Source of the DNA: CBDFKU01 sp965248975
GTDB taxonomy: Bacteria > Chloroflexota > Dehalococcoidia > Lucifugimonadales > JAGWBF01
Assembly: GCA_965248975.1 (NCBI GenBank)
Contig: CBDFKU010000013.1
Location: 1-64,000, forward strand
DNA: 64,000 nucleotides
Reading direction: 5' to 3'
Shown: piece by piece, positions 23,394 to 32,421 of the stretch
Layout: every line of letters starts with the position of its first letter
How positions within the stretch are numbered: position 1 is the stretch's first letter
The notes under the pieces: generated by a model
Database searches by the model: none
What the model saw: the letters and a program-made list of their open reading frames with translations, nothing else
Told to the model about the DNA's origin: nothing
Position numbers and translations under genes: made by a program

Positions 23394-25085
23394 ATGCCTG
23401 AGTACGACCTGGTTATCCGAGGCGGCACGATCGTGGACGGGACGGGGATCCCCCGGTTCAAGGCAGACCTGGCGGTCAAGGACGGCAGGGTCGCCAGAAT
23501 CAGCGGCCGCATCCCCTCCGGCGGCGCCAGGGAGGTCGACGCCGACGGCTGCATCGTCGCTCCGGGCGCCATCGACCTGCACACCCACTACGACGCCCAG
23601 CTCAACTGGGACCCCTACGCCTCCCTGTCGGGATGGTTCGGGGTGACGTCCCTGACCATCGGGCAATGCGGCTTCGGCTTCGCGCCCACCAGGCCCGAGG
23701 ACCGGGACCTAAACATGCGCATGATGAACCGGATCGAGGCCATCCCCCTGGAGTCCATGCGCCTGGGAATACGCTGGGATTGGGAGACGTACCCCGAGTT
23801 CCTCGACAGCCTGGACCGCCAGGGATTGGGTCTAAACATCGGGTCGGTGTTCCCCTTCTCCGCGATGAGGGGCTACGTGCTAGGAATGATGCCCGCCCGG
23901 GAGCGGACCTCGGTCACGGAGGCGGAGCTGAATCGAATGAAGCAGCTCTTCCATGAGGGGATGCAGGCGGGAGCTTTCGGTTTCTCTCTGAACAAGAACA
24001 TGGAAGACCACGCCGAGGACGGTGGCCTGCTGCCCAGCCACGTTGCTTCCAACGAGGAGTTTCTGGGGCTGGCCGAGGTGCTGTCGGAGTTCGGTGCCGG
24101 GCACATCGGGCTTTCCCTGGGCGTGGGCCTCACGCCGGAGCAGCATCGAGACGGACGGGAGCTATGCCGCCAGATGGCCAGGATCAGCGGCCGTCCTGTC
24201 CAGCTGATCGACAACCAGCCCGGCGAGGACCCAACCTGGGTCCCGTCGGCCCAGGCGGAGGGGCTGCCAATATTCTTACAGAAGTCGGCCCACGCTTCAG
24301 GAACCCAGTTCACGCTGGCCGAGTTCAACATGTTCGACTATATGTCCAGCTGGGTTCAGCCGCTGGTGGGGACCCCGGAGGAGCGGGCCGCCAAGCTGCG
24401 GGACACCGCACAGCGCGACGCTATGAAGCGGGATGTCGATCGCTGGCCCAATGCCAGGACCGATTGGAGCACGGTGTTCGTGCTACAGGTGGCCCATCCC
24501 CGGAACGAAGAGTACGAAGGCCTGACCATCAACGAGCTTGCTCGCGCGACCGGGAAGGAGCCGGTGGACGCCCTGCTGGACCTGGCCCTGGACGAGGGGC
24601 TTGAGACCGAGTTCGAGATACCGTCGGTCATCACCGGAGACCATGTTCTCAGTCGTGCGGGCCAGCTCAAGGACCCGTACGGTCACATCTCCGTGTCCGA
24701 CGGCGGGGCCCATACCAGGTTCCTCACCCTCAGCTGCTGGCCGGTGTTCTGGCTGTCCTTCTGGATCCGCGACCAGGAGCTCATGTCCCTGGAGCAGGCC
24801 CACTACAAGATGAGCGCACTTCCCGCCTGGCTGGCCGACTTTAGAGGCCGTGGTACGCTCCGAGTAGGAGACTGGGCTGACATTATCGTCTACAACCTGG
24901 ACGAGCTGGGGTTCGTGTACGACAGGCCAGTGTTCGCCAACGACTTTCCCGGAGGGGAGCGGCGCATCATCCAGAAACACCGGGGACTACGCTACACCAT
25001 AGTGAACGGAACCGTTACCTTCGAAGGCAATGACTGCACCGGGGCCCTGCCAGGCAGGCTGTTGCGTAGCTACGATCCGGCATAG
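23394..25085 (+). CDS. N-acyl-D-amino-acid deacylase-type amidohydrolase
   Basis: 563 residues, the usual length of the D-aminoacylase/dihydroorotase-like amidohydrolases. Start ATG 23394 is preceded by TTGGAGG. Features: YDLVIRGGTIVDGTGIPRF, the metal motif in GAIDLHTHYDAQLNWDPYAS, GVTSLTIGQCGFGFAP (the family has a metal-bridging Cys here, seen in CGFG), ITGDHVL, and the late VSDGGAHTRFL with a ligand Asp and His. The C-terminal sandwich has LRVGDWADIIVYNLDELG. It should hydrolyse N-acyl-D-amino acids or related amides. It is followed on the same strand by an epoxide hydrolase-like gene. Confidence 0.88.
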   Translation: MPEYDLVIRGGTIVDGTGIPRFKADLAVKDGRVARISGRIPSGGAREVDADGCIVAPGAIDLHTHYDAQLNWDPYASLSGWFGVTSLTIGQCGFGFAPTRPEDRDLNMRMMNRIEAIPLESMRLGIRWDWETYPEFLDSLDRQGLGLNIGSVFPFSAMRGYVLGMMPARERTSVTEAELNRMKQLFHEGMQAGAFGFSLNKNMEDHAEDGGLLPSHVASNEEFLGLAEVLSEFGAGHIGLSLGVGLTPEQHRDGRELCRQMARISGRPVQLIDNQPGEDPTWVPSAQAEGLPIFLQKSAHASGTQFTLAEFNMFDYMSSWVQPLVGTPEERAAKLRDTAQRDAMKRDVDRWPNARTDWSTVFVLQVAHPRNEEYEGLTINELARATGKEPVDALLDLALDEGLETEFEIPSVITGDHVLSRAGQLKDPYGHISVSDGGAHTRFLTLSCWPVFWLSFWIRDQELMSLEQAHYKMSALPAWLADFRGRGTLRVGDWADIIVYNLDELGFVYDRPVFANDFPGGERRIIQKHRGLRYTIVNGTVTFEGNDCTGALPGRLLRSYDPA

Positions 25086-25134
25086 GCCGGGGAGTACGAA
25101 GGGGCGGCCTTAGTCCCTGTCGGAAGACCGCGGT

Positions 25135-26259
25135 ATGGACATCCAGCCTCTTACGATACAGGTCCCGGATTCCGTCCTCGACGACCTGCGGCAACGCCTG
25201 GCCCTCACCCGCTGGCCCGACGAGATACTTGGCTCCGGCTGGGACTACGGCGCGAACCTGGCCTACATGAAAGAGCTGGTGGACTACTGGAGGTTGGGTT
25301 TCGACTGGCGGGCCCGGGAGGCGCACCTCAACACCTTCGCCCACTACAAGGCCGACATTGATGGATTGGGCATCCACTTTGTCCACGAGCGCGGCAAAGG
25401 CCCCGATCCAATACCCATCGTCATTACCCACAGATGGCCTGGCCTGTTCCTGGAAGAGTTGAAGGCAATACCTCTGCTGACCGATCCCGGGGCTCACGGC
25501 GGAGACCCCAGGGACTCCTTTGACGTTGTCGTTCCATCCCTGCTGGGCTATGGGTTCTCCGACCCGCCCACACAGCGAGGAGTGAACCACTCATGCATCG
25601 CCCGGCTGTGGTCGGAGCTCATGGTGGATGGCCTGGGTTATCAACGCTTCGCCGCCTTCGGCAGCGACTGGGGTGCCAGCGTCACCTCTCATCTCGGCTA
25701 CGACTTCCCCGAGCAGCTGATAGGCATCCACCTGACCTCCGTGGGTGGTCCTCAGCCATATCTAGGGCTCGGCGCGCGAGAGCTTTCCGAAAGGGAGCAG
25801 GAGTATATCGAGGAGCGGGATACCTGGCAACTTTACGAAGGCGGATACAACCATCTTCAGAGGACCAAGCCCCAGACCCTCTCCTACGGGCTGAACGATT
25901 CGCCGGCGGGGCTGGCCGCCTGGCTGGTGGATCGGATACGCACCTGGGACTCTGACGACGACGCGGTCGAGCGACGTCGTCCCTACACCATGGACGAGAT
26001 CCTCTCCAACATCACCGTATTCTGGGCGACCCAGACCGTAGGGTCGTCCTGTCGCCTCTACTACGAGACGCGTCAGAGTCCCTGGGATCTTGCGCAGGGG
26101 GACAGGATTCTCCCGCCCTGCGCCGTGGCTATCATGAAAAAAGACCAGGTCCATCCGCCCAGGGAGTGGGCCGAGCGCAGCTTCAACGTGCAGCGGTGGA
26201 CGGAGCTCCCCGACGGGGGCCATTTCCCCGCCTGGGAGGAGCCGGAGATGCTGGTGTAG
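25135..26259 (+). CDS. Epoxide hydrolase (EHN-type), C-terminally shortened by an amber codon
   Basis: 374 residues. The N-terminal EHN domain (IQVPDSVLDDLRQRLALTRWPDE) is followed by the alpha/beta-hydrolase core: oxyanion motif THRWPGLFLEE (usually HGWPG), SLLGYGFSDPP, nucleophile Asp in FGSDWGAS, and catalytic His in LPDGGHFPAWEEPEML. The lid has the substrate-activating Tyr region (RLYYETRQ). The ORF ends at TAG 26257-26259, but the same frame continues ELRAFFRQFRK to a second TAG at 26293-26295; that is the ending expected for the family. One base change (probably GAG to TAG) would explain it. Active-site residues are retained, so the protein may still work. Confidence 0.85.
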   Translation: MDIQPLTIQVPDSVLDDLRQRLALTRWPDEILGSGWDYGANLAYMKELVDYWRLGFDWRAREAHLNTFAHYKADIDGLGIHFVHERGKGPDPIPIVITHRWPGLFLEELKAIPLLTDPGAHGGDPRDSFDVVVPSLLGYGFSDPPTQRGVNHSCIARLWSELMVDGLGYQRFAAFGSDWGASVTSHLGYDFPEQLIGIHLTSVGGPQPYLGLGARELSEREQEYIEERDTWQLYEGGYNHLQRTKPQTLSYGLNDSPAGLAAWLVDRIRTWDSDDDAVERRRPYTMDEILSNITVFWATQTVGSSCRLYYETRQSPWDLAQGDRILPPCAVAIMKKDQVHPPREWAERSFNVQRWTELPDGGHFPAWEEPEMLV

Positions 26260-26314
26260 GAGCTACGAGCCTTCTTCCGCCAGTTCAGGAAATAGGTGCG
26301 GGCCTGGAGGAGTC

Positions 26315-26920
26315 CTAGATCCGCTCGATGGCTGCGAGGAAGTCCGCGGACTCGATAACCGTGGCCTGCATGGGGAACACCTTCTTTAAAAGGACCCGGT
26401 GCACCTCTTCATCCGAGTCGGCGCAGCAGTCTTCCAGCACCACGATAGCGTAGTCCAGGTCGGCCGCGTAGCGTAAGGTGGACAGAACCGTTCCCTGGGT
26501 GTTTATTCCCATCATGACGAGGGTAGTGATGTCGTTGGACCTCAGCACCGTCTCCAGGTCCGACCCGATGAAGGCGCTCACCCGCCTCCCGACCACCACC
26601 ACGTCTCCGGGCTGCGGCGCCAATCCCGGGTGGATCGCGGAGCCTTCGGTCCCTTCCTGGATGCGGCCCGCTTCCTTGAGGTAGCTGAACACCTTGTTTC
26701 TGGGACTCACGTCCGAGCAGTCCTGTCGCAACAAGGCCATGACGTTGACCACGCCGATCCCGGCTCGTCGGCAGCCGTCAAGAACGGCGGCGGCCCTCTT
26801 GACCAGCTCGGCTCCGACCTCCTGGTCGATGCCGGAGGTCACACCTTTCACGATGTCGTTCTGGCAGTGGAGCACGAGGACGGCGGTGTGCGCGGGATCT
26901 ATGCTGAGCTTGGTCGCCAT
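26315..26920 (-). CDS. Isochorismatase-like cysteine hydrolase family protein without the Cys
   Basis: 201 residues, family length. The first catalytic Asp is in LHCQND near residue 22. The second block, VVVGRRVSAFIGSDLE, lacks the catalytic Lys (Gly at its position), and the Cys block reads GINTQGTVLST, where the family has TxxCVxxT, so Thr replaces Cys. The cis-peptide and fold elements are otherwise normal (LRYAADLDYAIVVLEDCCAD). Nicotinamidase-like amide hydrolysis is therefore unlikely; like the Cys-less true isochorismatases it may cleave another bond or only bind. ATG with GAAGGGA upstream. Confidence 0.8.
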   Translation of the reverse strand: MATKLSIDPAHTAVLVLHCQNDIVKGVTSGIDQEVGAELVKRAAAVLDGCRRAGIGVVNVMALLRQDCSDVSPRNKVFSYLKEAGRIQEGTEGSAIHPGLAPQPGDVVVVGRRVSAFIGSDLETVLRSNDITTLVMMGINTQGTVLSTLRYAADLDYAIVVLEDCCADSDEEVHRVLLKKVFPMQATVIESADFLAAIERI

Positions 26921-26943
26921 GCTTTTGTTCCCTTCGTGATCCA

Positions 26944-26958
26944 GTAGGTTAGACCTAC
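26944..26958. promoter_or_regulatory. Perfect 15-bp palindrome upstream of the isochorismatase-like gene
   Basis: GTAGGT-TAG-ACCTAC, 24 bp before the ATG at 26920. The symmetry and position suit a dimeric repressor (GntR-like), but no regulator gene is adjacent. Confidence 0.4.
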
Positions 26959-26998
26959 CGGGAATCTAGCATGGCGCGACTATGGAGTCAACCGCGGC

Positions 26999-27931
26999 CT
27001 AGTTTTCGTCGCAGGGGGCGAGTCCCGGCCTGGGTTCGACGGAAAGGGAATCGATGGTAGTCCCGTCTACGTTGATCGCTTCTATTCCCATGCTATCGCC
27101 CACCACCTCGACCAGCAGGAAGTGCAGCTCTGATCTGCTCACGACGGTAAAGTCGCTGGACCCGACGCCCCTTAGCTTGGCGCCACCGCCAGTGACTATA
27201 TGCACGATGCCCTCCTGGGGAGTCGTGCGCTCGTAGTTGTGGTCGTGCCCTGCGAGCAGTACATCCGCGCCGCCCCGGACCAGGACAGGCTCGAGAACCT
27301 CCCTCAGGCCCCTGTCGGAGCCGTGTTTCCCTGAGGAGTAGATGGGATGGTGGAGATAGGCCACCTGCCATTGGCGGTCGGAGCAGGTCAGACCCTTCTC
27401 CAGCCAGGCGAGCTGGTCGCCATCCATGTGGTTGGAGTCCAGCGCGAAAAAGTCCACGGGTCCGTCGGAGAAATGGTAGTAGCGGTGGGGCATGCCGAGG
27501 CCCGCGAGCGTTCTGGGAAGCTTGCCGTCCTCGACGTCGTGGTTACCCAGGGACGGCCGGAAGCTCACGCCGGCGTCGAAAAGGGGTTTGTAGGGTTTGT
27601 CGATCACCTCCGCGGCCCGCTGGGCCACGGTGCCGCCGTAGACGTTGTCGCCCACCGTCAGCAGGTGCTCGTAGGGTTGCTCTTGGTAGGCATGGGCCAT
27701 CCGGGCGGCCACCCGAAACTGGTCCCTGCGACCCGTTCCGAAGTCCCCTATGACGGCGAAGGTCACGGTATTGGGACCATCGGGCCAGGCCGAGGGGGTA
27801 AGAACGGCCAGGGGCAGGGAGAATGAGGCTTCTTCTCCCTGCCCCGAAAATCGGAACCCTAACCATCCGGCAAGGGCCAGGACGATGACGGCGGCTGACG
27901 CTATCCCCAGGGCTTTCTTGTTGAGGCTCAT
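26999..27931 (-). CDS. Secreted or anchored metallophosphoesterase
   Basis: 310 residues. An N-terminal hydrophobic segment (ALGIASAAVIVLALAGWLGF) serves as signal or anchor. The calcineurin-like dimetal motifs are complete and in order: FAVIGDFGTG (Asp), TVGDNVYGG (GDN), SLGNHDVE (GNHD), AYLHHPIYSS (His) and LAGHDHNYER (GHDH). This resembles small purple acid phosphatase-like enzymes that act outside the membrane. It starts 37 bp after the stop of the PepSY gene on the same strand, so the two are probably one transcript. Confidence 0.9.
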   Translation of the reverse strand: MSLNKKALGIASAAVIVLALAGWLGFRFSGQGEEASFSLPLAVLTPSAWPDGPNTVTFAVIGDFGTGRRDQFRVAARMAHAYQEQPYEHLLTVGDNVYGGTVAQRAAEVIDKPYKPLFDAGVSFRPSLGNHDVEDGKLPRTLAGLGMPHRYYHFSDGPVDFFALDSNHMDGDQLAWLEKGLTCSDRQWQVAYLHHPIYSSGKHGSDRGLREVLEPVLVRGGADVLLAGHDHNYERTTPQEGIVHIVTGGGAKLRGVGSSDFTVVSRSELHFLLVEVVGDSMGIEAINVDGTTIDSLSVEPRPGLAPCDEN

Positions 27932-27968
27932 CTACCTGGATGCAGCCGCTACTGGTAAAGTCCCGGTC

Positions 27969-28349
27969 CTAGTCGTCGTTGTCGTTATCATCGTTGTCGT
28001 TCTCGTCGTCGGCTTCCTGGCCGAGGACGGCGCCGTTCTCGGCGTCAACCGGCACATCAAAGAAACCGATGTCCACGTTGAAGACCAATCGTCCCTGATA
28101 CTGCTCGAGGTCGATCTCGCCGACGGCTCCCTCCACAGCTCCCTGGGCGGCGGCTATCGCCTCTTCCAGGGTGATGGTCGCCTGGTCCAGGAACTCGGCG
28201 CCATCATCGATCTGACCGGCGCCGTCATGACCGGAGGCGCCGTTTGACGCTCCAGCGCCCGATGACAGTAGTGCTCCTGTTGTGGCAAGTGCCGCAATCA
28301 GCACCAGGCCCATGATCCAGTAGATGGGTTTTCGGATTGTTATGGTCAT
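27969..28349 (-). CDS. Secreted PepSY-domain protein with a Asp/Asn-rich tail
   Basis: 126 residues from ATG 28349 with AGGAGGAGG upstream; the frame is open to 28436. A signal peptide (PIYWIMGLVLIAALATTG) leads into one PepSY-like domain: ITLEEAIAAAQGAVEGAVGEIDLE, then GRLVFNVDIG and VDAENGAVLG. The end is DDENDNDDNDNDD, a strongly acidic tail coded by a GTC/GTT-type simple repeat on the plus strand (about 27970-28010), which could bind Ca2+. PepSY domains often inhibit or sense proteases and metal handling proteins. Confidence 0.8.
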   Translation of the reverse strand: MTITIRKPIYWIMGLVLIAALATTGALLSSGAGASNGASGHDGAGQIDDGAEFLDQATITLEEAIAAAQGAVEGAVGEIDLEQYQGRLVFNVDIGFFDVPVDAENGAVLGQEADDENDNDDNDNDD

Positions 28350-28499
28350 GTTTCCTCCTCCTAAGTTATTTCTTGATACGTTTAGCTTACGATGCCGACA
28401 TGAAGCCGGGGTTAAGTCACCATTAAGATTAGACAACCGTTGGGTAGAAAGTCGAACCGCCTCTAGACGCTGTCCAAGGCCGTTCGAGTCTTCCGGAAC

Positions 28500-29051
28500 C
28501 TACCCCGTCCTCAAGCGTCTGTGACGCCAGATCAGGGCCAACCCGATCAGGGCGGGCATGGCGATGGATAACGGCAAAACTCCCTGGGGATTGAAGCTTC
28601 GTCGTTCGTCGACGTGTACGGGAACTCCGTTGGACACAGCTAGTGTCCCCGGCTCGACCCCGGCGTCGGCGTCCACGGCTACCACGTAGAGGAGGTAGTC
28701 GCCCCCCTGGATGGGTGTGATGGTCCAGGATTCTGTTGTCTGCTCCCCGGGCCCCAGCGATCCCTGTAAACGGGTCAGGGTCGGGGTCCAGTCCTCCGGG
28801 TCCACCGAGTTGGCCGTCCGTGGGTCCGTGACGTCCAGGTGGGTCGCCAACTCCTGGATTGGCTCCGATGTCCCGTTGACCAGCGTGACCGTCACATCCA
28901 CCGGCTCACCCACCGACGTCGACACCCGGTCTGGTGTCACTATTACCTGGACCTGGTCGGCCACGACTTCCGGCGAAGCCGACGCGGTTGTCACCCCTAC
29001 AAGCCCGAGGAGACGAACGATAACGGAGATGGTGGCGATGTAGCGTTTCAT
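28500..29051 (-). CDS. Secreted accessory protein of an ABC exporter (NEW3-like), C-terminal anchor
   Basis: 183 residues from ATG 29051. It has a signal peptide (MKRYIATISVIVRLLGLVGV), an immunoglobulin-like NEW3/CARDB-type sheet domain (VTVTLVNGTSEPIQELATHL; LGPGEQTTESWTITPIQGG), and a C-terminal membrane helix with basic tail (IAMPALIGLALIWRHRRLR). The ATG overlaps the permease stop (ATGA), so translation is coupled. Such proteins commonly accompany ABC-2 type permeases. No catalytic motif. Confidence 0.75.
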   Translation of the reverse strand: MKRYIATISVIVRLLGLVGVTTASASPEVVADQVQVIVTPDRVSTSVGEPVDVTVTLVNGTSEPIQELATHLDVTDPRTANSVDPEDWTPTLTRLQGSLGPGEQTTESWTITPIQGGDYLLYVVAVDADAGVEPGTLAVSNGVPVHVDERRSFNPQGVLPLSIAMPALIGLALIWRHRRLRTG

Positions 29052-29866
29052 CGGTTGCCTCCCAGTCCGACCTTGCGAGAGCTGGCCACGGCGATGGCCG
29101 TAAGGACCACTGACGCTACCGCCGGCGAAATTAGCAGCTTCCACTGGTTGGCCCAGCTTGCCTGATCGACGATCACCTTACCGGCGAGCTTGAGGCCGGC
29201 TGAAACCGGATTCGCCAGGATGAGGAAATCCCCCACGGCGCCCCGGGTGGCGGAGCCGGGCAGCTGGCTGGGGGCGGCCAGGGCCAGCAGTATCACGATG
29301 GCGATGATGAGGCTCGACCGGTTGGACCGCGTTACGGAGCTTACGGCCATTCCAAAGGACGTGAGCGCCATCGCCATTAGCGTGCCCGCGCCTAACAGGA
29401 CCAGGAGGGCGTCTCCAGCAATTCCCGGCCCGCGAGAGATAACCACGACGTAGGGCACGGCCACTGCGAAGGCGGCCAGCCACACCGACGTGGCGGCGAG
29501 GAGCTTTCCCACCACCAGGTCGCGGCGTCGGACCGAAGTGAGCAGCAGATTCTCGATAGTCCCGCGCTCCCGCTCACCGCTGATGGCATCGGCGCTGATG
29601 ATCAACGCCGCCAGGGTCCCCAGCGCCAGAGAGACCCTGACGAACAGGCCCACGGATTCTCGGGCGTCCAGCAGGTTCAGCTCGGCGTTCCCGGCTACCA
29701 TGAACGCCAGCACACTCAACACAGCGCTGTAGCCCAGGATCATCATGAGTCCCCGGGTTCCGAGCCACAGATCTCGTAGCTCTTGTGCCGCAACCACGGC
29801 CCAGCCGTGGCGGGGACCCGACCCGATAAAGGATCGTACGGTTTGGATATCGCTGGTAGCTTCCAT
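29048..29866 (-). CDS. ABC-2 type transporter permease
   Basis: 272 residues from ATG 29866 (GTG 29869 is also possible). Six hydrophobic segments: LMMILGYSAVLSVLAFMVAG, VSLALGTLAALIISADAIS, VWLAAFAVAVPYVVVIS, LVLLGAGTLMAMALTSFGMA, SLIIAIVILLALAAP and LISPAVASVVLTAIAV. The ISGERERGTIENLLLTSVRR loop is the family hallmark of ABC-2 exporters (NosY/YadH-like). The start overlaps the stop of the ATPase remnant (TGATG) and its own stop overlaps the next gene (ATGA), so all three are one operon. Its own ATPase is broken. Confidence 0.88.
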   Translation of the reverse strand: MEATSDIQTVRSFIGSGPRHGWAVVAAQELRDLWLGTRGLMMILGYSAVLSVLAFMVAGNAELNLLDARESVGLFVRVSLALGTLAALIISADAISGERERGTIENLLLTSVRRRDLVVGKLLAATSVWLAAFAVAVPYVVVISRGPGIAGDALLVLLGAGTLMAMALTSFGMAVSSVTRSNRSSLIIAIVILLALAAPSQLPGSATRGAVGDFLILANPVSAGLKLAGKVIVDQASWANQWKLLISPAVASVVLTAIAVASSRKVGLGGNR

Positions 29867-30201
29867 CACTCGTCCGTTCCAGCCGTCAGCCGAAGGAAGG
29901 CGTCGTTCAGGGTCGCTCCCTCAACCTCCAGCGACAGTATGGGGATGCCTGCTGAGATCAGCGCCGCGGCCACCGGGTTTACGCCGGCGGCCTTTTCCTG
30001 GGGCACCTCCACGCGTATCTCTCCCGGCCGGGAATCCACTTTCTGAACCGTGGCGATCTCGGGCACCTGGGACAGCCGAGAGACAGTCCTTTCAACGTCC
30101 GCCGGAAACACCCGCACCTGGACCGACCGGGCTAATCCGGCTTGTAATGCAACCTCGTGTACGCTGCCTTCGGACACCACTCGGCCTTTGCTCATGATCA
30201 C
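29866..30201 (-). pseudogene. C-terminal remnant of an ABC transporter ATPase
   Basis: 111 residues. It opens with IMSKGRVVSEGSVHEV, which is the segment after the H-loop of an exporter ATPase (DRVVIMSKG), and continues into the accessory C-terminal domain (VRVFPADVERTVSRLSQ ... LEVEGATLNDAFLRLTAG). Walker A, Q-loop, signature and Walker B are all missing. Upstream in the same frame only ARGARDDRVV can be read before it merges into the ABC-F gene. The remnant is coupled to the permease as a whole ATPase gene would be. A deletion or rearrangement brought the ABC-F gene to this point; an assembly join is the alternative. Confidence 0.8.
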
Positions 30202-32201
30202 GACCCGGTCGTCTCGAGCTCCCCGAGCCTGCTGTTAATACCCTCTGCCTCCAACGACAACCTCTCCCACTCCTCCCAGAGCGATTGCGCTTCCTCTTTG
30301 AGCACTCGGTACTGCTCTGCCGATGTGGCTAGCTGAGCCGCGTCTTCAAACCGGTCCGGGTGGGAGAATAGCGTTTCCAACTGCGCAATGCGGGCCTCCT
30401 GGGATACCAGGCTAGCATTGATTTCATCTATACGCTTGGCCAAACTTCGGGCCTCTCTGCTGAGGGCCCGGCGCAGCTCCTCTTCGGAACTCCGCGGCCG
30501 TCCGGGGCGTCCCCTGGTGGGTTTGTTGTCGGCAGAGCCTGGCTTCGAGCCGTCATTGCCCACCCCGTTGGCGATAGTACGGGTGCTGCCTCGCGAGGTT
30601 TCTACCTGCTTCCGATACAGGTAGCTGTCGTAGTCGCCGGGAAAGAGCATGGGCCGGCCGCCATCGACCTCAACAATTTTGTTGGCGATCTGCCGTATTA
30701 GGGTGCGGTCGTGGGTTATGAAGCAGATAGTGCCGCGATAGTCGCTGAGGGCGTCGGCGAGAATCTCTCTGGAAGCAATGTCCAGATGGTTGGTTGGCTC
30801 GTCCATCAGCAACAGGTTACTTCGTTGGATCAGCAGCTTGGCCAGGGCGACGCGCGCCTTTTCTCCGCCCGACAGCACGGATATGGGCTTGCGGACATCG
30901 TTTCCGCTGAATAGAAACCCACCGAGGATGTTCCGGAGGTTCTGGTCCGATTCCTCGGGCGCAGCTTGCTGGAGCTCCTCGATGAGGGTGTTGCCAGGGT
31001 TGAGGAGCTCCAGCACATGCTGAGCATAGTAGGCTGTGATCACGTTGTGGCCGGTCTTCCGCTCGCCCTCCTCGAAAGGAAGGACACCTGCAAGAATCTT
31101 CAGCATCGTGGTCTTGCCGGCACCGTTAGGGCCAACCAGGGCGGCCCGGTCACCGCGCATCAGCGCCAGGTTCAAACCCCGGTAAACTTCGTGATCGCCA
31201 TAGGACTTGCTCACGTTGGTAAGACAGATTGCTTCTGCACCGCTTCGTGGCGGCTCTGGGAAAGAATAATGGACCCTCTTGGTCGCCCTGGGCAGCTGAA
31301 TTTGCTTTACCTTCTCGAGCTGTTTCAATCGACTCTGGACCTGAGAGGCTTTTCGGGCCTTGGAGCGAAAGCGCTCGACAAAGCGCATTTGCTTCTGGAT
31401 CTCGCGTTCCTGCCTGGCCGCCGCGGCCTGTTTGACCTGAAGGGAGCGCTCGCTGGCGATAAGGTAATTGTCGTAGTTCCCCCTGAGGAGCACGGCCTCG
31501 TCCGGTGTGATAGCCAGCACCATGGTTGCTACCTGGTTCAGGAAAGCCCGGTCGTGAGAGGTGACGACTACCGCTCCACGGAAGGATGACAGGTACCTCT
31601 CAAACCACAGGTTGGCATTAAGGTCCAGGTGATTGGTTGGCTCGTCCAGGAGCAACACATCCGGTTTCATGAAAAGCAGCTTGCCTAGCACCGCGCGCAT
31701 AACCCAACCGCCGCTGAACTCGCCGAGGGGTCTGAGGAAGTCATCTTGCTTAAAGCCTAGCCCGGAGAGGATCACCTTGGCCTCGTGCTCCCTGGGGATC
31801 ACATCAGCCGCCTCCAACGCCGATTCAAGCTGGCTGAGTTGTCGTAGGAGCTCACCTTGGTTGTCTGAGCAAGTCTGTAATGAAAGAGACTGGTGAATGG
31901 CGGCAATCCGGTCTCTAAGAGCTGTCACTTCAGAAGATCCCTCAAGTACCTCTTCTATCAAGGTCTTGCCGGAGAACCAGGGGTTCTCCTGTTTGAGGTA
32001 GCCTATGGTGACGTTCCGCTGCCTGGAAACGTTCCCGGTATCCGGCGATATGTCGCCGGCCAGGATGTCCATGAGAGTGGTCTTGCCCGAACCGTTGGCG
32101 CCAATCAGCGCGATGCGCTCTCCGGCTGCCACGTTGAGGGTTAGACCACTGAACAGAATCCGGTCCCCGTAGGCCATGCTAACGTTGGCGGCACTTAGCA
32201 T
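30198..32201 (-). CDS. ABC-F family ATPase (ribosome-associated/translation factor type)
   Basis: 667 residues with two ABC domains and no membrane helices. Domain 1: Walker A GANGSGKTTL, signature LGEFSGGWVMR, Walker B VLLLDEPTNHLDL. A charged linker follows (about 240-320, KQAAAARQEREIQKQMRF...). Domain 2: GPNGAGKTTMLK, VLSGGEKARVALA, LLLMDEPTNHLDI. A C-terminal coiled-coil extension (about 560-667) carries many Arg/Glu and ends GELETTGS. Both ATP sites look intact. ABC-F proteins act on the ribosome E site in translation control or antibiotic protection; which one cannot be told here. Its stop overlaps the ATPase remnant by four bases. Confidence 0.92.
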   Translation of the reverse strand: MLSAANVSMAYGDRILFSGLTLNVAAGERIALIGANGSGKTTLMDILAGDISPDTGNVSRQRNVTIGYLKQENPWFSGKTLIEEVLEGSSEVTALRDRIAAIHQSLSLQTCSDNQGELLRQLSQLESALEAADVIPREHEAKVILSGLGFKQDDFLRPLGEFSGGWVMRAVLGKLLFMKPDVLLLDEPTNHLDLNANLWFERYLSSFRGAVVVTSHDRAFLNQVATMVLAITPDEAVLLRGNYDNYLIASERSLQVKQAAAARQEREIQKQMRFVERFRSKARKASQVQSRLKQLEKVKQIQLPRATKRVHYSFPEPPRSGAEAICLTNVSKSYGDHEVYRGLNLALMRGDRAALVGPNGAGKTTMLKILAGVLPFEEGERKTGHNVITAYYAQHVLELLNPGNTLIEELQQAAPEESDQNLRNILGGFLFSGNDVRKPISVLSGGEKARVALAKLLIQRSNLLLMDEPTNHLDIASREILADALSDYRGTICFITHDRTLIRQIANKIVEVDGGRPMLFPGDYDSYLYRKQVETSRGSTRTIANGVGNDGSKPGSADNKPTRGRPGRPRSSEEELRRALSREARSLAKRIDEINASLVSQEARIAQLETLFSHPDRFEDAAQLATSAEQYRVLKEEAQSLWEEWERLSLEAEGINSRLGELETTGS

Positions 32202-32421
32202 TTTGAACTGTGCGATTCAAGTGGGCAGATTGGGAGCCCCTCCATTACGCTAGATCGGCGAGGCCCTGAGTGCGCCCGACTGGGGGCCCGTGGGACCAGT
32301 CGCTTTTCTGTATGCGGGCATCTTGTTAATTGTACGCCCCTAGCAAACCCAGTGTTCCTGGAATAAGACACAGGCTGGGTCAGTTGTCTGTCCTGAGTCG
32401 ATCATACGGTCCATCGTTCAC

